From positions 362,674 through 426,673 of the forward strand of contig MNCI01004089.1 of NCBI GenBank assembly GCA_015680685.1: 64,000 nt of DNA. The letters are read 5' to 3'. Shown one piece after another: positions 21,566-34,324 of the stretch. This stretch comes from Gnetum montanum (Eukaryota; Streptophyta; Gnetopsida; Gnetales; Gnetaceae). The notes under the pieces are model-generated. The model was given only the letters and a program-made list of their open reading frames with translations, did no database searches and was not told where the DNA came from. The translations under genes were made by a program, and so were the position numbers. Each line of letters opens with the position of its first letter. Positions within the stretch are counted from its first letter, which is position 1.

Positions 21566-24500
21566 GGTATGCACTAACTCAGTAGATGAATTTGACAAGC
21601 ATTTCATGTAGGCTACAATGTGGGCATGTGAGGCATGTGATGGTATGGGTAGTTTTTTTATGAGCATGATATTATATCTTGTTAATTAAAATAATTATGG
21701 TACTTGCTTTGATTTAAATATTTTTAGTAATGCTTGTTGGCTTTTGCAAGATGTTACATGAGTTATGAAATGATTCATGATAGATTTCTTTAATTATATT
21801 TTTAATTTTAGAAATTAAGTTAGAATTGGTACATATGAGTTTTTTGTAGTTTTTCACAAAAAATCCCACACTAACAATGAGTTATTAGCCTAGCTATAAG
21901 ACTCTTAATTTGAAAGCTCAAAGTCAGCAGTTTAATTATGTCTTGTGTACCTATATTACAATTATGTCAGGGTTTCAACATCCATAAAAACCCCACACTC
22001 CATGCCTCAGGAACAATGGCATTCATTTTCTTGGATCTGGAAACACTATTGAATTAAAGGTATGTGGTGGTATTGTGAAGATTTGCTTATTTGTATGCAT
22101 GGTTGTGTGAAAATGCATGGCTAAGTTTATGTGTTTCTTGTGGATTATGTTTTTATTTTCTATGTATTATCTTAGCATTTTTTCCATTTTATTCAATTTT
22201 CAAGTTTATTTTTTATCTACCAAAATTGAATTTTTCTTAATTGCTTTCATATTTGTATACATTTGGTGTGCCAACCAAAGTGTGGTGCTAAGTTACCCTC
22301 ATTATCATTTACATTGTACAGATGTCATCTCATCTATGACTGATCCACAAGTTGTATCCCTGGAGGAATTGTCCAAAGTTAAAAAGATCATCAAGACAAT
22401 AAATAATTAGATTTGAATTCAATTGAAACACAACACTTATGATTGTCACTCATAAGTAAAATTGAAGTCCTCACCTTAACTTCTAATCTAAGTTCAAAGA
22501 TGGAAACAAATGAATAAACCAAACTGAAAAAAATATATAAATTATCATAAATATCAAAAGATTATAAAGGAGATGTCACCTATATGACCATGCTCTGTTG
22601 TCCTCACAATGTAGCAACTTCAGAGTCCAAATAACATCAAATGGTTGTTGGTCACCACAGAGTACAATCTTTCTTAATAAATTTTAATACAATAGTTTAA
22701 AGAGGGATTCAATTTCATGTGGGTTTCTCTTGAATTTGACAAAAAGCTCTTATTCCTCCAATTTTTATATCTATACCGAAGAAGACTTCAAAAATTTTAG
22801 AAAAACCATTATTTGGGTAATTGATTTACATCGACGAATTCTGTGTCAATCGGTTGCAGGGTTATTAAACTGTATCACGATCTCGGTTCACTTCAATACT
22901 TGAATTAGGTCGCTACGACATTGTAGATCGATATCTCTATTCCTGCCCAAAGTACTTTCTCCCGAAGTTTAATGTCATCGATCCATATCACCCTTGCTAC
23001 AAAGATATATTTTTGGATCGATTTCCGCTAATCCCACTATAACAAATAGAACTCAATAAAGCAATTGGTGCTTATCGATAAATATCAATAAAATCGATGA
23101 TCTTTGATAAAATAAAATAGTAAAAAAAATAAAATGGAGAGCTTAATGGGTTTAAAACTAAAGCAATCGAGGGTTCAACAACATTCATGATTAGAGCTAG
23201 GTCTTGCTTTAAATATGTATATTTATCATAATATTATGATTAATTCACTCATTTCTCTATTGTAAATTTATTGTATTATTTTTCACTAATTTAAAAATAT
23301 AATTTTGTAAAAATTCATCATATGAACTATTTTGAACTTGAGTATTGCATGTTAGACTTATATCTTGGTGTCATTATTTTCATCTAGTCCAAGATCTAGT
23401 TGAGTTTTAATTGTTTCACTAGATTTTGAATCAATATCACTTTACAAATTTTATATTATTTTACCAAGGGTTTGGATTCTTTACCATACTATCAACTTAC
23501 ATTTTAATTTTGTCTCCATGTCAATAGTTGATTATATTTTCTAAGTAATTTCTATGATGTTTCCAACATCCCTTGTCATTTGTCATTTTTTTAGAAGTCA
23601 TTTCAAGCTATTTTCTCACTTTCTTAGGTTTTATGTCAAAATTACAAATCTATGACAAGTTTGTAATAAGACTACTATTAGTAAGCATGAGTCATGATCA
23701 AGCCATGGTCTTCACCATCAGTTATGGTAAGATAGTGGTTAACCCTATAGCCATCATTCATATTTTTAGTCTCTATTTTAGGAAAACCTATCATTCCATG
23801 AGTCATGTTTATCCACCATATGTTACGATAAATTCATGATCAATCCCATTTTGCTATTTTTATTATTTTGAGCCATTTCAATTGGTTTCTAATTAATCAC
23901 ATATCATGGTTGGCCATCACAATTCATGGTTAAGAAGTGGTCAAGTCACTTCCATCGTAGTCTCTACTAATGATTTTTTTGAGTAAACCATTAGTTGTAA
24001 TCAGGTCATGATTATCATGATGGATTATGGTAAGTTCATGGTCTCTCTATTTTATCATTTTTAAAGCTATTTTATCATTGGAGCATAGTACAATATATTT
24101 TAATAATTTTGATCCCCATTCAATACTATCTATGTTTCCATGAACATGTTGAATTTATGAAGTTAATTTGAGAGTCGATTATTGATTCTTGTTAAAGCTT
24201 TTAGACATTTGATCTTTTTGAATATTAGTAGAGTTCCACCACCATCAACATTTGATTGTACTTATTTTGATGATTAAATGTTTACTGTTTGTTAGAAGCT
24301 AGCATTAAGTTGTGTAGTTAATTAAAGATGAGCTCCTTGGAAATGTTTGATATTTAACTCCTATTTATATGTGTTAATGTAGCTCTTACTACAAGAACCA
24401 TCCTATAGGAGAGGGTGATCCATGGCTCATTAGTTCTTTGTTCAATTTATAATATTAGAGGTAAGTCTTGGATGGTGCCTCTAGCACTAGTAGTTTGGGA

Positions 24501-25649
24501 AGTTAGGAGTGAGTCCTAGCTAACATTCTTAGAATTGAGACTAATTAATAAAATCCATGTGCATGGTAATTTAGCATTTAGTTTGGCATTTAATTTAGCA
24601 TTGGTTTGAAAAGGACTCATGATAGCAATCCACACATTTGAAACTATGTATATGGCATGCTAGCCTCCTTATTTGAGATTTATGGGTTGAAGTGAATAAT
24701 TCAATTTAGTTATATTTTTGTTTGACGTTTAGATTTATATGTGATGTGTAATAAAAAATGTTTGGATTTTTTGTGCTTGCTAACATGTGTTGTAGGCCAA
24801 CATGCCTTCACCTAGCTACATAAAACTTACCCTTGATTGAAGTAGACAAGATGCTAAGGTTTCGCAGTCAATGGATACTAAGCTCCTCTCTTATTTTCAA
24901 GTCACTGGAGCTAGGTGGAGTAAGGATATCTCTTGATATTTACTACTCATATTTGGATTATACACATGTTTATTTTTTAGTGTTATTCTATTTATCTTTT
25001 TGGCATATTATAACATTTTATGATCATGTATTAGTAATTCTTTTATCATCCATTATGTTTTAGATTTATATGTCATTGTATATTTTCAATTTAGCATTAG
25101 CTTTTAATTTGTCTTTACATATCTATAATATTTATTCATATTTTATATTCTTTGACTATTAATGTTTTCCCTTTCCTTTCAATCATGGTATCACTGCATT
25201 TCCTTTTGCTTTCTTATAGTTGCATTAGTTGCAATTAATTTTCAATTTCTCTTGTCATGAGCATTCACTCATTAGGAATTCTACACCTAATGTAATGCTC
25301 TCTAATCTATGGCTAGAAAGAAGGTAGTTACATAACATTGAACTAGAAAAATAAAATGATACTCAATTAATTGATGTATTCAAGTATAAAAGCATGATAG
25401 GATTACTTAGATCACTATGTCATACCAAGTCCAATTTAGAGTTTGCAACTTATTTTTTATCTCACTTCATTTGCGAAACAAGATAGTCACACCTCAAGAT
25501 ACTACCATATTTACTAAAATACATAAAATGCATTATAGAGTATGAGTAAAAATCAAGGAGATGATAGATTTCATGCATATTCAAAAATTAATTGAAAAGT
25601 AGATAATCATGATAGAAAATCAACTTCATAAGTTATTATATTTCATGAA
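21566..25649. other. Long AT-rich stretch without genes
   Basis: No domain-bearing frame was found. A tRNA-like A-box/B-box pair (TTAGCCTAGCTATAAGACTC ... CAGTTTAATTATG) lies at about 21885-21950, similar to the SINE-like units at 59.2-59.8 kb. Between about 23560 and 24060 CATGGT/CATGATT-type words recur irregularly. Short ORFs (22117-22410, 23573-23839, 24833-25063) look random. Confidence 0.5.
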
Positions 25650-26010
25650 AAAAAATGTCATGTATTAGAATTCTAAAAAATAATCATAAGTGATTCTATC
25701 AAGTTGTGAAGCATATTTCATAGCCATGGTTAAGCGTATATAGTACATACTTTAGATCAAATGATGTATGACCTATATTGGCTTTCATGTAAAGCTCCCC
25801 ATAAAAATTTTATGTTATAAAACCACAACTATCCACCTATAATATTAGCATATTCTCCACCAAAATTCTAAACAAACTAATATTAAGTACTACTTCATCA
25901 AATAGAAGTGAAGAAATAACATTAAATACATACATGTGGATTCAAAAAATTAATTAGCTGATTTACTAATAAAATCTATTTTGTATCATAGGAATGGGTA
26001 CCTTTGTCAC
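25650..26010 (+). pseudogene. Ty1/copia RNase H C-terminal fragment
   Basis: Broken frames contain AYFIAM, then HQIEV, and finally LADLLIKSILYHRNG. These resemble copia RNase H blocks (E.EY.A.., HIE.RYH.IRD, ADI.TK.L). With the RT piece at 21.2 kb on the same strand, this could be the other end of one decayed copia element. Cut off by element C. Confidence 0.42.
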
Positions 26011-26018
26011 CATATAGG

Positions 26019-26890
26019 TGATGAGTCACGGTTTGCCAAACCTCGATATCAGGTATGCAATATCGTGTACATGATATCGCAAGCTTGGAAATGATGTTAG
26101 ATATCCAATATCATTTTTCCCATGTGATCCTATAAATACAGCATTGAGGTGCACGGTAGAGGAAGTTTTTAAGGAAGGGAGTTTTTAGTCAGTTTTTAGT
26201 TTTCAATTCTTATAGTCTATTTTAGTGTTCTTTCCAAGTGCATGGCCGTAGTGTGATGACTGTAATTGTATGGAGCCTTTGTTCACGTGTGACGTACTTG
26301 GACACGCACACGATCAACAATAAAGATTGAGATTACTCCATCATTGCAACATTCACTTAGCTTTTAATTATTTTAATTGTTGATTATTTATTGCTATTTT
26401 CTTAGTTAATATTTCTTTTATCATCATTTACTATTGCTGTTGTTAATGCGGAATGAGTACACCTTAATCACAAATATTTAAGTGTAACTACATGGTAACC
26501 TAGTAGCGTATCGAGTAGTGCTTCGAGTGATGTGTGCTTGGTAATCCTAGAAATAGTACATGAAGTCCAAGATGCATATAGATGATTAGAGATGGATGCT
26601 CATCGCACTTAGGCTAGCTTAGATATTATTTCCTATTGCCCATTATCTTAATTAAGTTATCTCTTATTGTCCTTAGGAGTAGCATAGTAGTAGGAATCAT
26701 GTCATACACTTCACTCTAGGCTAAACCATACGTGACACAACAAATATTAGTCCAAGTGAAAAAACAATGAACTACAATCAACATTTACCCATCTAGGTGC
26801 CACAACTAGTCCATCCATAGAGTTCAATCGGATCATGCGTATACACTCGTATTCGTATGGTTGAGTGTAGGGGTACCTCGCTGCTCATCA
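26019..26890 (+). mobile_element. Element C 5' LTR (872 bp)
   Basis: TGATGAGTCACGG ... CTGCTCATCA. U3 has CGATATCAGG, ATATCGTG and GATATCGC motifs, then a TATA box CCTATAAATAC at about 26130. An AATAAAGATTGAG signal lies near 26320. Confidence 0.88.
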
Positions 26891-26891
26891 T

Positions 26892-26909
26892 TGGCATCGT
26901 TATTGGGGA
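26892..26909 (+). promoter_or_regulatory. Element C primer-binding site
   Basis: TGGCATCGTTATTGGGGA, one base after the LTR; a mutated Asp-tRNA-type site. Confidence 0.8.
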
Positions 26910-27023
26910 TGGTGCTAGTTATCTAGATTAGTTATATCATACAAGATCATTGTAATAGGGTATTAAAAATATATCTTTCAGACAAAGAAATTAGATTCAA
27001 TTAAGTCACACAAAATTTTGACA

Positions 27024-29393
27024 ATGTCTCTTTAACAGGACAGTGATAATGCAACATCTAGCGAGGCAATTCATTGGATAACCAATGAAATTTATGATGA
27101 TGAAGAAGTTTGGAGTACTCAATCTTATGCAGGAGTTTCATATGTTCATAGATACCCCAATGATACTCAAGGACTTTTGTCATCCAACTTAGACACCTCT
27201 AGTGAAGATGGGACATCCCCTAGAACGAGGAGGCTTGTAAGGCCTAGGACCTTCTCAATGGGTAGCAAGGGTACATCAGGGGATGATTGGGAGACTTACA
27301 AAAGTCATGAAAAGTCTTCCAGTTCCCTCTCTTCCTCTGCTCTTTCAACATCAGGTTGTGACATGGATGACTATTCCTTAAGGGGTCATCGTAGAAATAA
27401 AAATCAAACCGACAGGCAAAATCAGGAACGCCAACATGAACATAGACAACATTATCCTAACTCACGAACTCACAACCTATTTAGTGACGATGAACTCCTA
27501 CTGGCCACTAAGAACCTAATGCATATAACAGAGGCCATTTAGATATCTCGTAGGCATCGCAAGGAAAGCCGTCTACCTAGGCTTGATTTAAACAACTTTC
27601 CTAAGTTCTTAGGAGTCTATGATTCAGATCCGCAACATCTATTACAAGCCTTCTATAATTCTTGTGTATGGAACAACATTGAGAATGAGTGGCAAAGACT
27701 TAAGCTCTTCCCTATGACACTCGTTGGCCAAGCTAAAGTGTGGTAAAAGTCTTTAAAACTGAATTCAATTCATCATTGGTCTACAATGGTAAACCTCTTC
27801 AACGAAAGATATCAAACCTATGCAAGAGTGTCAGCCTTGAGGAGAAAAATCCAAGAGTGGAAACAAGGGCAACATGAACCCTTGGACATGGCCTTAGAAA
27901 GATATTACTCATTGTTAAAAAAATGCCCAGGCCATGGGTTCTCTAAGAAAAGGCTAATGTATTACATCATGGATGGGCTCCGTAATGAAACAAGGGAGAC
28001 CCTAGGGATGTATGCCTTAGGTCAACTATATGAACTATGAACCCATCAATTCCAACAGCTTGTTAAGTGAGTAGCAAGAGAAGAAGTAGAAATAGCCAAA
28101 TGGGAGAATGTTAAAAAACCTCAACATGACCAAACTCTTGAAATTACAAATGTTCATAGTTATGAAGAGGAGAAATCAACTCACCTCGAGGAGGTAAAAC
28201 TGTCCCTACCTTTGCTAATATTAAAATCACTAGATGAAATCGAGGCAAAGACCAACAAGATGATGGAGTGGGTACATGAAAAATATGGAGAATATGCAAA
28301 CATTATTAGAGGGAGACCCACACAAGATAACTTTGATGACCAAAACAAACAAAGGATACCAAAACTAGAAACAAGATAGAACACCATTTGACAATAAAAA
28401 AGAAGGGCTGAAGAAAATGAGGATAGGGGCTCAACCACAAATCATAAGTATCAATGCAATGTTTTCCTGTATGATCATCCAAAATGCCAATGCCCAATCT
28501 TGTCACATCTACATGAGCATTGGGGAAGAACATTACATCCATATTTCGTACAGAAGTACTGTGCTCAACCATAGTCGTAAAACCCCCAATCATGGGGGAG
28601 GCCATCACCAAATTGGCCACACCCTTTGTATCATTTGAAACCAAGTGCTTATTACATTCAACACCCTATTTCTCCAACTAGATCAACATCCTCTACTCCA
28701 CCTCATCGTTATCACTCTCTCAAGTATCATCCATCCATGTCCTCTCCTATGAGATCACCACCTCATGTTCCTTACACTCCTCCTTACTCTCAATATTCTC
28801 CTCCTTTGCCTCCTTCTACATTGCCACTAGTTGTACCAGAAGGCTTTTCACCATAGCACCAACCAATTAACATTACTTGTGCTGCTATTGTCAACAGCAG
28901 TGGGAGTCCTCCACAACGTTGGAAGCATCCTTTCTTTAGGCATGGCCATAGAAAGAGACAACACGGTTCTGAAACCACTACATCCTCCAACTTAGAAGAA
29001 TCCCAACACCATGATGCACCTTCCTCTTCAAACTCACCACCTCTTATTACCTTAACCAGGCCACCAATTAATATTCCAACAACCATGTAGCCCAATCAAT
29101 ATAACAACGTGAGGAGACATATCAATCCTTGCATACCATCTTATGGTCACGGGTGCCATAGTGGGTCAGCTTCTTATCACATGATAACATGTTATAATCT
29201 ACCCCACTATGCCTACTTTAATCAAGTGTGTGAACCCCAATTTGGATACATTCCTACCACTACACCAAAAGACACCCAGTGGTTTGGATATGATCGAACC
29301 CCAATATTTCCAACACGCATGGATTCTAACTTTCTATTTATTAATTCTCGCCATGATCAAAGGTTTAGTCATGGGGGATACCCCCCATTCTAA
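27024..29393 (+). pseudogene. Element C ORF1: gag-like protein (~790 codons, with stops)
   Basis: One frame runs through the whole stretch with scattered stops, the first at codon 4 (MSL*QDSDN; B1 has Q after MSLS). Order: acidic N-terminus (IYDDEEVWSTQS), Ser-rich low-complexity, DELLLATKNL, gag core (LFNERYQTYARV, EPLDMALERYYSLLKKCPGH, MYYIMDGLRNETRETLGMY), a putative coiled region, a His/Cys stretch (LYDHPKCQCPILSHLHEHW), then a Pro/Ser/Tyr-rich tail ending in HGGYPPF. The gag core aligns with element A. It stops where A continues to protease. Compared with B1 it has an extra Ser-rich segment of about 90 residues. Confidence 0.78.
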
Positions 29394-30735
29394 TAAGAAG
29401 AATTAGTAAATGTTTTTCCTTTTCTTTGGTTTTACAATTTTTTGTTTTTTTGTTTTCTAGTTTCTTGTTTTCCAATTTGTCGTTTTATCTTTCTGTGGGT
29501 AATCTCATCTATGAATAAAATACTCATGTAACTAGTCGGTTGAGGTGTTGTTCTATGTTATTGAGTCACAAGTGATTAATTATTTGGACAATGAGCCCAC
29601 AACATCCATCCACCCATTCTATTATAAGAGGTTCTTGCTCTGGGTATGATGATTTTCTTGTTATCATCAAAACTTAAAGTAACTTTGTACTCATTATGCA
29701 AAAAGTAAGGAGTGACAGACTAAGAGGGAATGGCAAGGCTATGACATCAAGGGGACTTGTGGATTCTCTTTGGTGACATTTGTATGTGCTATCATGCAGC
29801 TTGGTTGTACTGAGATCCTTGTAGACCTAATGAACAATGGAAGTAAGAGTTGTAATAAAGGCACTCAATAAAGGAACTCAATGCTATTCTGGGGGTCCCA
29901 CTAGAAAGACATGCACCCATGCCTGAAGGTTGGCAACTTCTTTGGATCACCTTTGGGAAAGACCAAGTGCAAAAGCAGAAAAACATGCTGAAAAAAAATT
30001 CAAGTCACTCCTCCCTTGCAAAAAATGCCAAGTGATCATACACCTTGCTGTAATGATGCTCTTATGGTTGTCTATCATTCGGATGAAACAATGTGATGTC
30101 ATTGATCAGAGGTATGAACTTGGTTTTGATCTTGGATCGAAAGGCTAATGGTACTTTAGTCACACATAACACATAGGATTCATTGTGCCTAGGGTAAGTT
30201 ACTTCATGTCTCAATCTTTGCAATCCCTTCTACAATTCATCTCATCTCATGGTCCAATTACTTCTAACTTGTGTCTTGTGTGGCATAGAATTTGTACCTC
30301 ATAGCAGTGGTACTTAACATGTGTGTGTTTTGTTGCATAGGTGTGAGTTGCATTTAATCCTTCTAGTGCCTACAGACATTTTAAGGTGTGGTTATGCAAG
30401 GGCATTATAAGTTGGAACCTACTTTGGGGAGGACTTACTTCTATGACTTTTGTCATTTGTACTTGTTGCACACCACCACATCATTTTATACCTTTTGAGT
30501 ACTCCATTTCCAAACCTATTCTTTTCTTTTTCATCATTTGTAGAACCATTACATGTCCTTTTTTCCTCATTCTTTTCAAAGAACTTCATTGTATGAATCC
30601 ACTTCACTACACTTTTGATGCCTTAATTCCCACTTGCCATTACCCTAGACCTTTCGAATCTACCTTAAATCCTTTAATTTTGGCCCTAAAAACTCGAACA
30701 ATCATTAATTCTACTAAGTACCCTATCTTGGTTAG
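29394..30735 (+). other. Element C spacer between ORF1 and internal promoter
   Basis: Conserved with B1 (47920-49340) but without a sustained frame. Contains T-rich tracts just after ORF1 and a block near 30370-30440 (GGTGTGGTTATGC ... TTGGGGAGGAC) also found in the relic at 36 kb. Function unknown. Confidence 0.55.
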
Positions 30736-31090
30736 GATGTAATATCGAGTACCTGGTATTGGTTCTGACGCGATATTGGGTACGCACCATCGTGTATGCA
30801 ATATCGCATCCATAAAAAGTATATATAGGGAACCCCTGCACACTACACACGTCATTTTCAATAGTTGACATGAGGGGAGTAGTTCAAATATTCTTCCACA
30901 ATTTTTAGAATTCTGCGAGTCTAAATTCAACTTCCAATATTTCACTCTTCGACACTCTAATTTCTTTTCTGATTGAACCTAATTAAACCTGGAGTGTTCA
31001 ACTTAGTTGTGGGGGAGGGGTATTGTAGAACTTGCACATAATTTTTTCAAAATTTACTATCACCCGAAGGATATCATAAGGGTAAGTACT
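30736..31090 (+). promoter_or_regulatory. Internal promoter-like block of element C (GATATCG motifs, TATA, purine tract, splice donor)
   Basis: AATATCGAGT, CGATATTGGG and CAATATCGCATC lie just upstream of the TATA box AGTATATATAGG (30819-30830), the same arrangement as in the LTR U3. Downstream comes TTAGTTGTGGGGGAGGGG (31003-31020), resembling the element's own 3' purine tract, and then CATAAGG|GTAAGT, a strong plant splice donor at 31082. B1 has the same order at 49343-49660, and E the purine tract and donor at 63821-63905. This could drive ORF2 separately. Confidence 0.6.
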
Positions 31091-31320
31091 ATCAAAATTC
31101 ATGCCAAACTAATTTTCTCCCTTGACCCAAGTCATCTAAGTTATTATATGTGCCACCTAAATAGATCAGGTTCAACATTAAACTTTTAGGATAACTTCCT
31201 TGAAAAATTTCTAACTCTAGAATCATACTAAATAAAGAATTAAACATTTATTAAAGGAAATGAGTAAGGTATAAGATAACCACATTTCTTTAAATAACCT
31301 TACTAATAATCGATCCTTAT

Positions 31321-34149
31321 GTGGCTCCTAAAAGAGGATAGCAGGGAGGACCTTCTCAAGGTGCAACTAATTTCTCGAGAAGAGGTAGCGGCCAAGGACC
31401 TCATGCAGAACATGCAAAGCAAGAGGCACAATCATTCAGCATCCATCAAGAAACTCCTATCACTACACAATCTGGCCAAGCAGAAGGTGGAGAGGTTAGT
31501 GTGCTAGAATAAGGACAACACCTCACATTGTTCCTAGATTGTGTTCAAGCTATTCGAGAAAAGTCCACATCCTCTACTGTGATTGTGGAGCTTAATTTTG
31601 GGCCTTTTATCGAATTTGCCCCTAAAACAATCAAGGACCTACTTAAGGGAACTCCACTATGGCTTATCCTCTTGGAGAGTGGAGAATGGTATTTGGATGA
31701 AACATATTAGTTTTGGCACAATAAAGAAGAGGGCACCACCATTAATATTAGTGGAATTTTAGTAAATTTTTTCATAAAGGCCATTGTGGAAGTTATAAAT
31801 CTTCCGAATATAGGGTCTAAAGTTGCTCATTTGTCCACTTGCTCTAATGTAGATGCAAGAAAAGTATGGCTACAAAGGGCGTATGGCAAAGAAGATAAGA
31901 CATATGGAGAATTAACACTTGAAGAGGGGATTACTTTAAAATTGGCACCTATCATATTTTCCCAACAAAGGGGTTAAACATAATTTCTACCTATGTGGCA
32001 AGTGGAAGTGCAATTTTGATGGGCAAAGTTGATGTCAATATGCCTCATCTATATTTAATAGAAATATTAAGGCAGTTTGAAGAATGGAAGACAGGAAAGT
32101 TTACGTTGCCCTTTCCGTGTCTAATGAGGAAGTGGTGCCGGCATGCTGGAATTCTAGGGTACACCAATGACATCCTTAGAATAGTTTAGAATGCTTCATA
32201 TGCTGGATTACTCAAGCCACAAGCACCAAGAAAAGATGTTGGTGAGATGTTGGAGCCTAAACAAGAATAGATGGTTGGGCCCACTGCACCTCAGATGGTA
32301 GGGCCTAACAAACTTCTGAACATAAGGCCTAGCCAACTTCTAGACACAAGGCCTAGCCAACAACAAGAAGCAGAGCCTAACACACAGCCCATAGGCTAGC
32401 AAGACTAGTAACTGCCATCGCTGCCACAAGATTACCGATCGTCGATGAGCCATCCTAGGGCCATCGCTTAGGTGGTTAGTTGGGGAAGCAGAGACGAGGC
32501 CAATTTCTTCAAGGTGATTGATGATGTTGTATGAACAACCATATTAATTGATCTTGCAAGGGTTGAAGTATCAATTCAATAAAGAGGAGGGGAATCACAC
32601 TGGTCATAATAGATCTTTGGAAAGGTTGCATCATTCCATGTGCAATTAGGAATTGATGAAGGTGCCATAGTGGTGGTTATGAAACACCAGGATGCAGTTG
32701 GAGTAGTAGAGGTGGTCATAGACCACATCAAAGAATCATTTAAATGTCCCTATTGTGCCATTGGCAGATTTCATAGGAGCACATGATGTTCAAGTTTTGG
32801 CCAATACCTTAATGACTCCTGCGGAACATAAGAATGCTTTGGATTGCTTGCTGCAAATAGGACAAGTTATGACGTCCTTGTTTAACATCCCCCAAGATGT
32901 CATAGTGGCATAATCAAACCTCATTTCCACTAAAGGGAAATTGATCATGGCTAAAATTAGGGCTAAACATGCAAAAGCTAAGTTGCAAAGACTCCAAGAA
33001 AATTTCGTCGCCCTACGAGCTAAATGGTGGGATCCATCCCAACTTGTTGCAGTTAATCAGTTAGAATCCTTTCAAATAGAGCAATTGAATGAATTGTTAA
33101 TGGAGAATAAAAGGGTGGTGATAGAAAAAGAGAAGGTTGATTAGGATGCTTTAAAAGCACAAGCCCAGACGTATGCACATGTTAAAGCTCTCAAGGCCTT
33201 ACAAGAAGAGGATAAACTACTTGCTACTAAAAATCTTCGGTTGACAACAATTGAAAAATAGAAGAACGTTCTCAAAGAAAATTTCCAAAAAATGCAAGAA
33301 CAATTAATAAGAGTCAACCAAGATATAAGTTGCTTAGCCAGAGAAAAAAAAACCCTCTCAATGAAGGAGGTATGCATCATCCGATAGAAGACAGCTATTG
33401 AAATAAGTGCATGCCAAAATGAGGCTAAAAAGCATGAAAAACTAAAGGAGCACTTTTGCGACTACGTGGGCATGTACAAGGAAATCATTGAGAAGGAACT
33501 CCGAATGGCCAAGGCACATATCAACTCCCTCAGTGCTCAAAACATTGATTGGTGAGCCATTCTGGATACTTATGCCCTTGCCCATCAGATATACTTAAAA
33601 TGTTGGGACCTGCAGATTTAAGATCTCAAAGAATACATGGAGTTGGCAAATCTGCAATATGCCAACTTGGCCATGTTAACAGCAGGGTGCCCGAGAATTG
33701 AGCTTAAGAAGTAAGTAGCTACCACCTATGCTAAATATGAGATAGCATTTGTGAAACATATAAGGACATTGCAAAAATTAGAAGTAGAAAACTATGAATT
33801 AGAAATTGTAAAAGCAAACTACCATGACAAAAAAGATGTGGCAGCAAATTTGGCTCAATGGCTTATGGATTACTAGAAACTCAAAGACAAAGCCAAAGCC
33901 TATGAAGAGGAATGACAGCTATTCATGGCATGATATGTTAAGGCCAATCAAATGTTCTTGTAACTACCGTGTCTGTGGGAAGTGCTGGCTCCATCAAACA
34001 TTGGGACATCAGCATGGATGGCTCATGATCCTTGGACAGAAGAGGAGAAACTTCAGGTGCTTCTTCATAGGTATTAAATTTAGAAGCCTGAAGTGTAGGA
34101 TAAAGGAAAGGCACCCATGGAGGAGCCACCACCACTAGAAATCACATGA
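31321..34149 (+). pseudogene. Element C ORF2: plant-transposon-protein-like domain plus coiled coil (degraded)
   Basis: The start is placed by alignment with B1 and E, where ATG follows an acceptor AG. Here the ATG is GTG and the AG is lost. N-terminal half: basic leader (APKRG), FGPFIEFAPKTIKDLLKG, GELTLEEGI, GSAILMGKVDVNMPHLYLIE, FPCLMRKWCRHAGI. These resemble the Pfam family called putative plant transposon protein (Transposase_32). The C-terminal ~450 residues are charged and heptad-like (KAKLQRLQENF, QIEQLNELLMENKRVVIEKE). The end is MEEPPPLEIT, then stop. Frameshifts and stops are frequent, so it is not functional. Confidence 0.65.
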
Positions 34150-34324
34150 GTTCCACAAGTTTTGTATTTTTTGTTAGTGTCCAATTTTGTTTAGTCCCAC
34201 ACTGTGGCATGAAATAGTCCATGGTCAATCAATAATCCCATACCTATCCACTACTTGTAATCGAATGAACTTGTTCCTCATTTTGTTTGACTTGAGGATG
34301 AGTTTTTATTCAGTTGTGGGGATA
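34150..34324 (+). other. Element C 3' leader and polypurine tract
   Basis: Contains CAATAATCCCATACCTATCC, shared with elements A, B1 and E, and ends CAGTTGTGGGGATA against the LTR. Confidence 0.75.

Noticed and set aside
23560-24060. Recurring CATGGT/CATGATT words suggesting a tandem repeat
   Set aside because: Spacing is irregular and no unit could be defined by eye.
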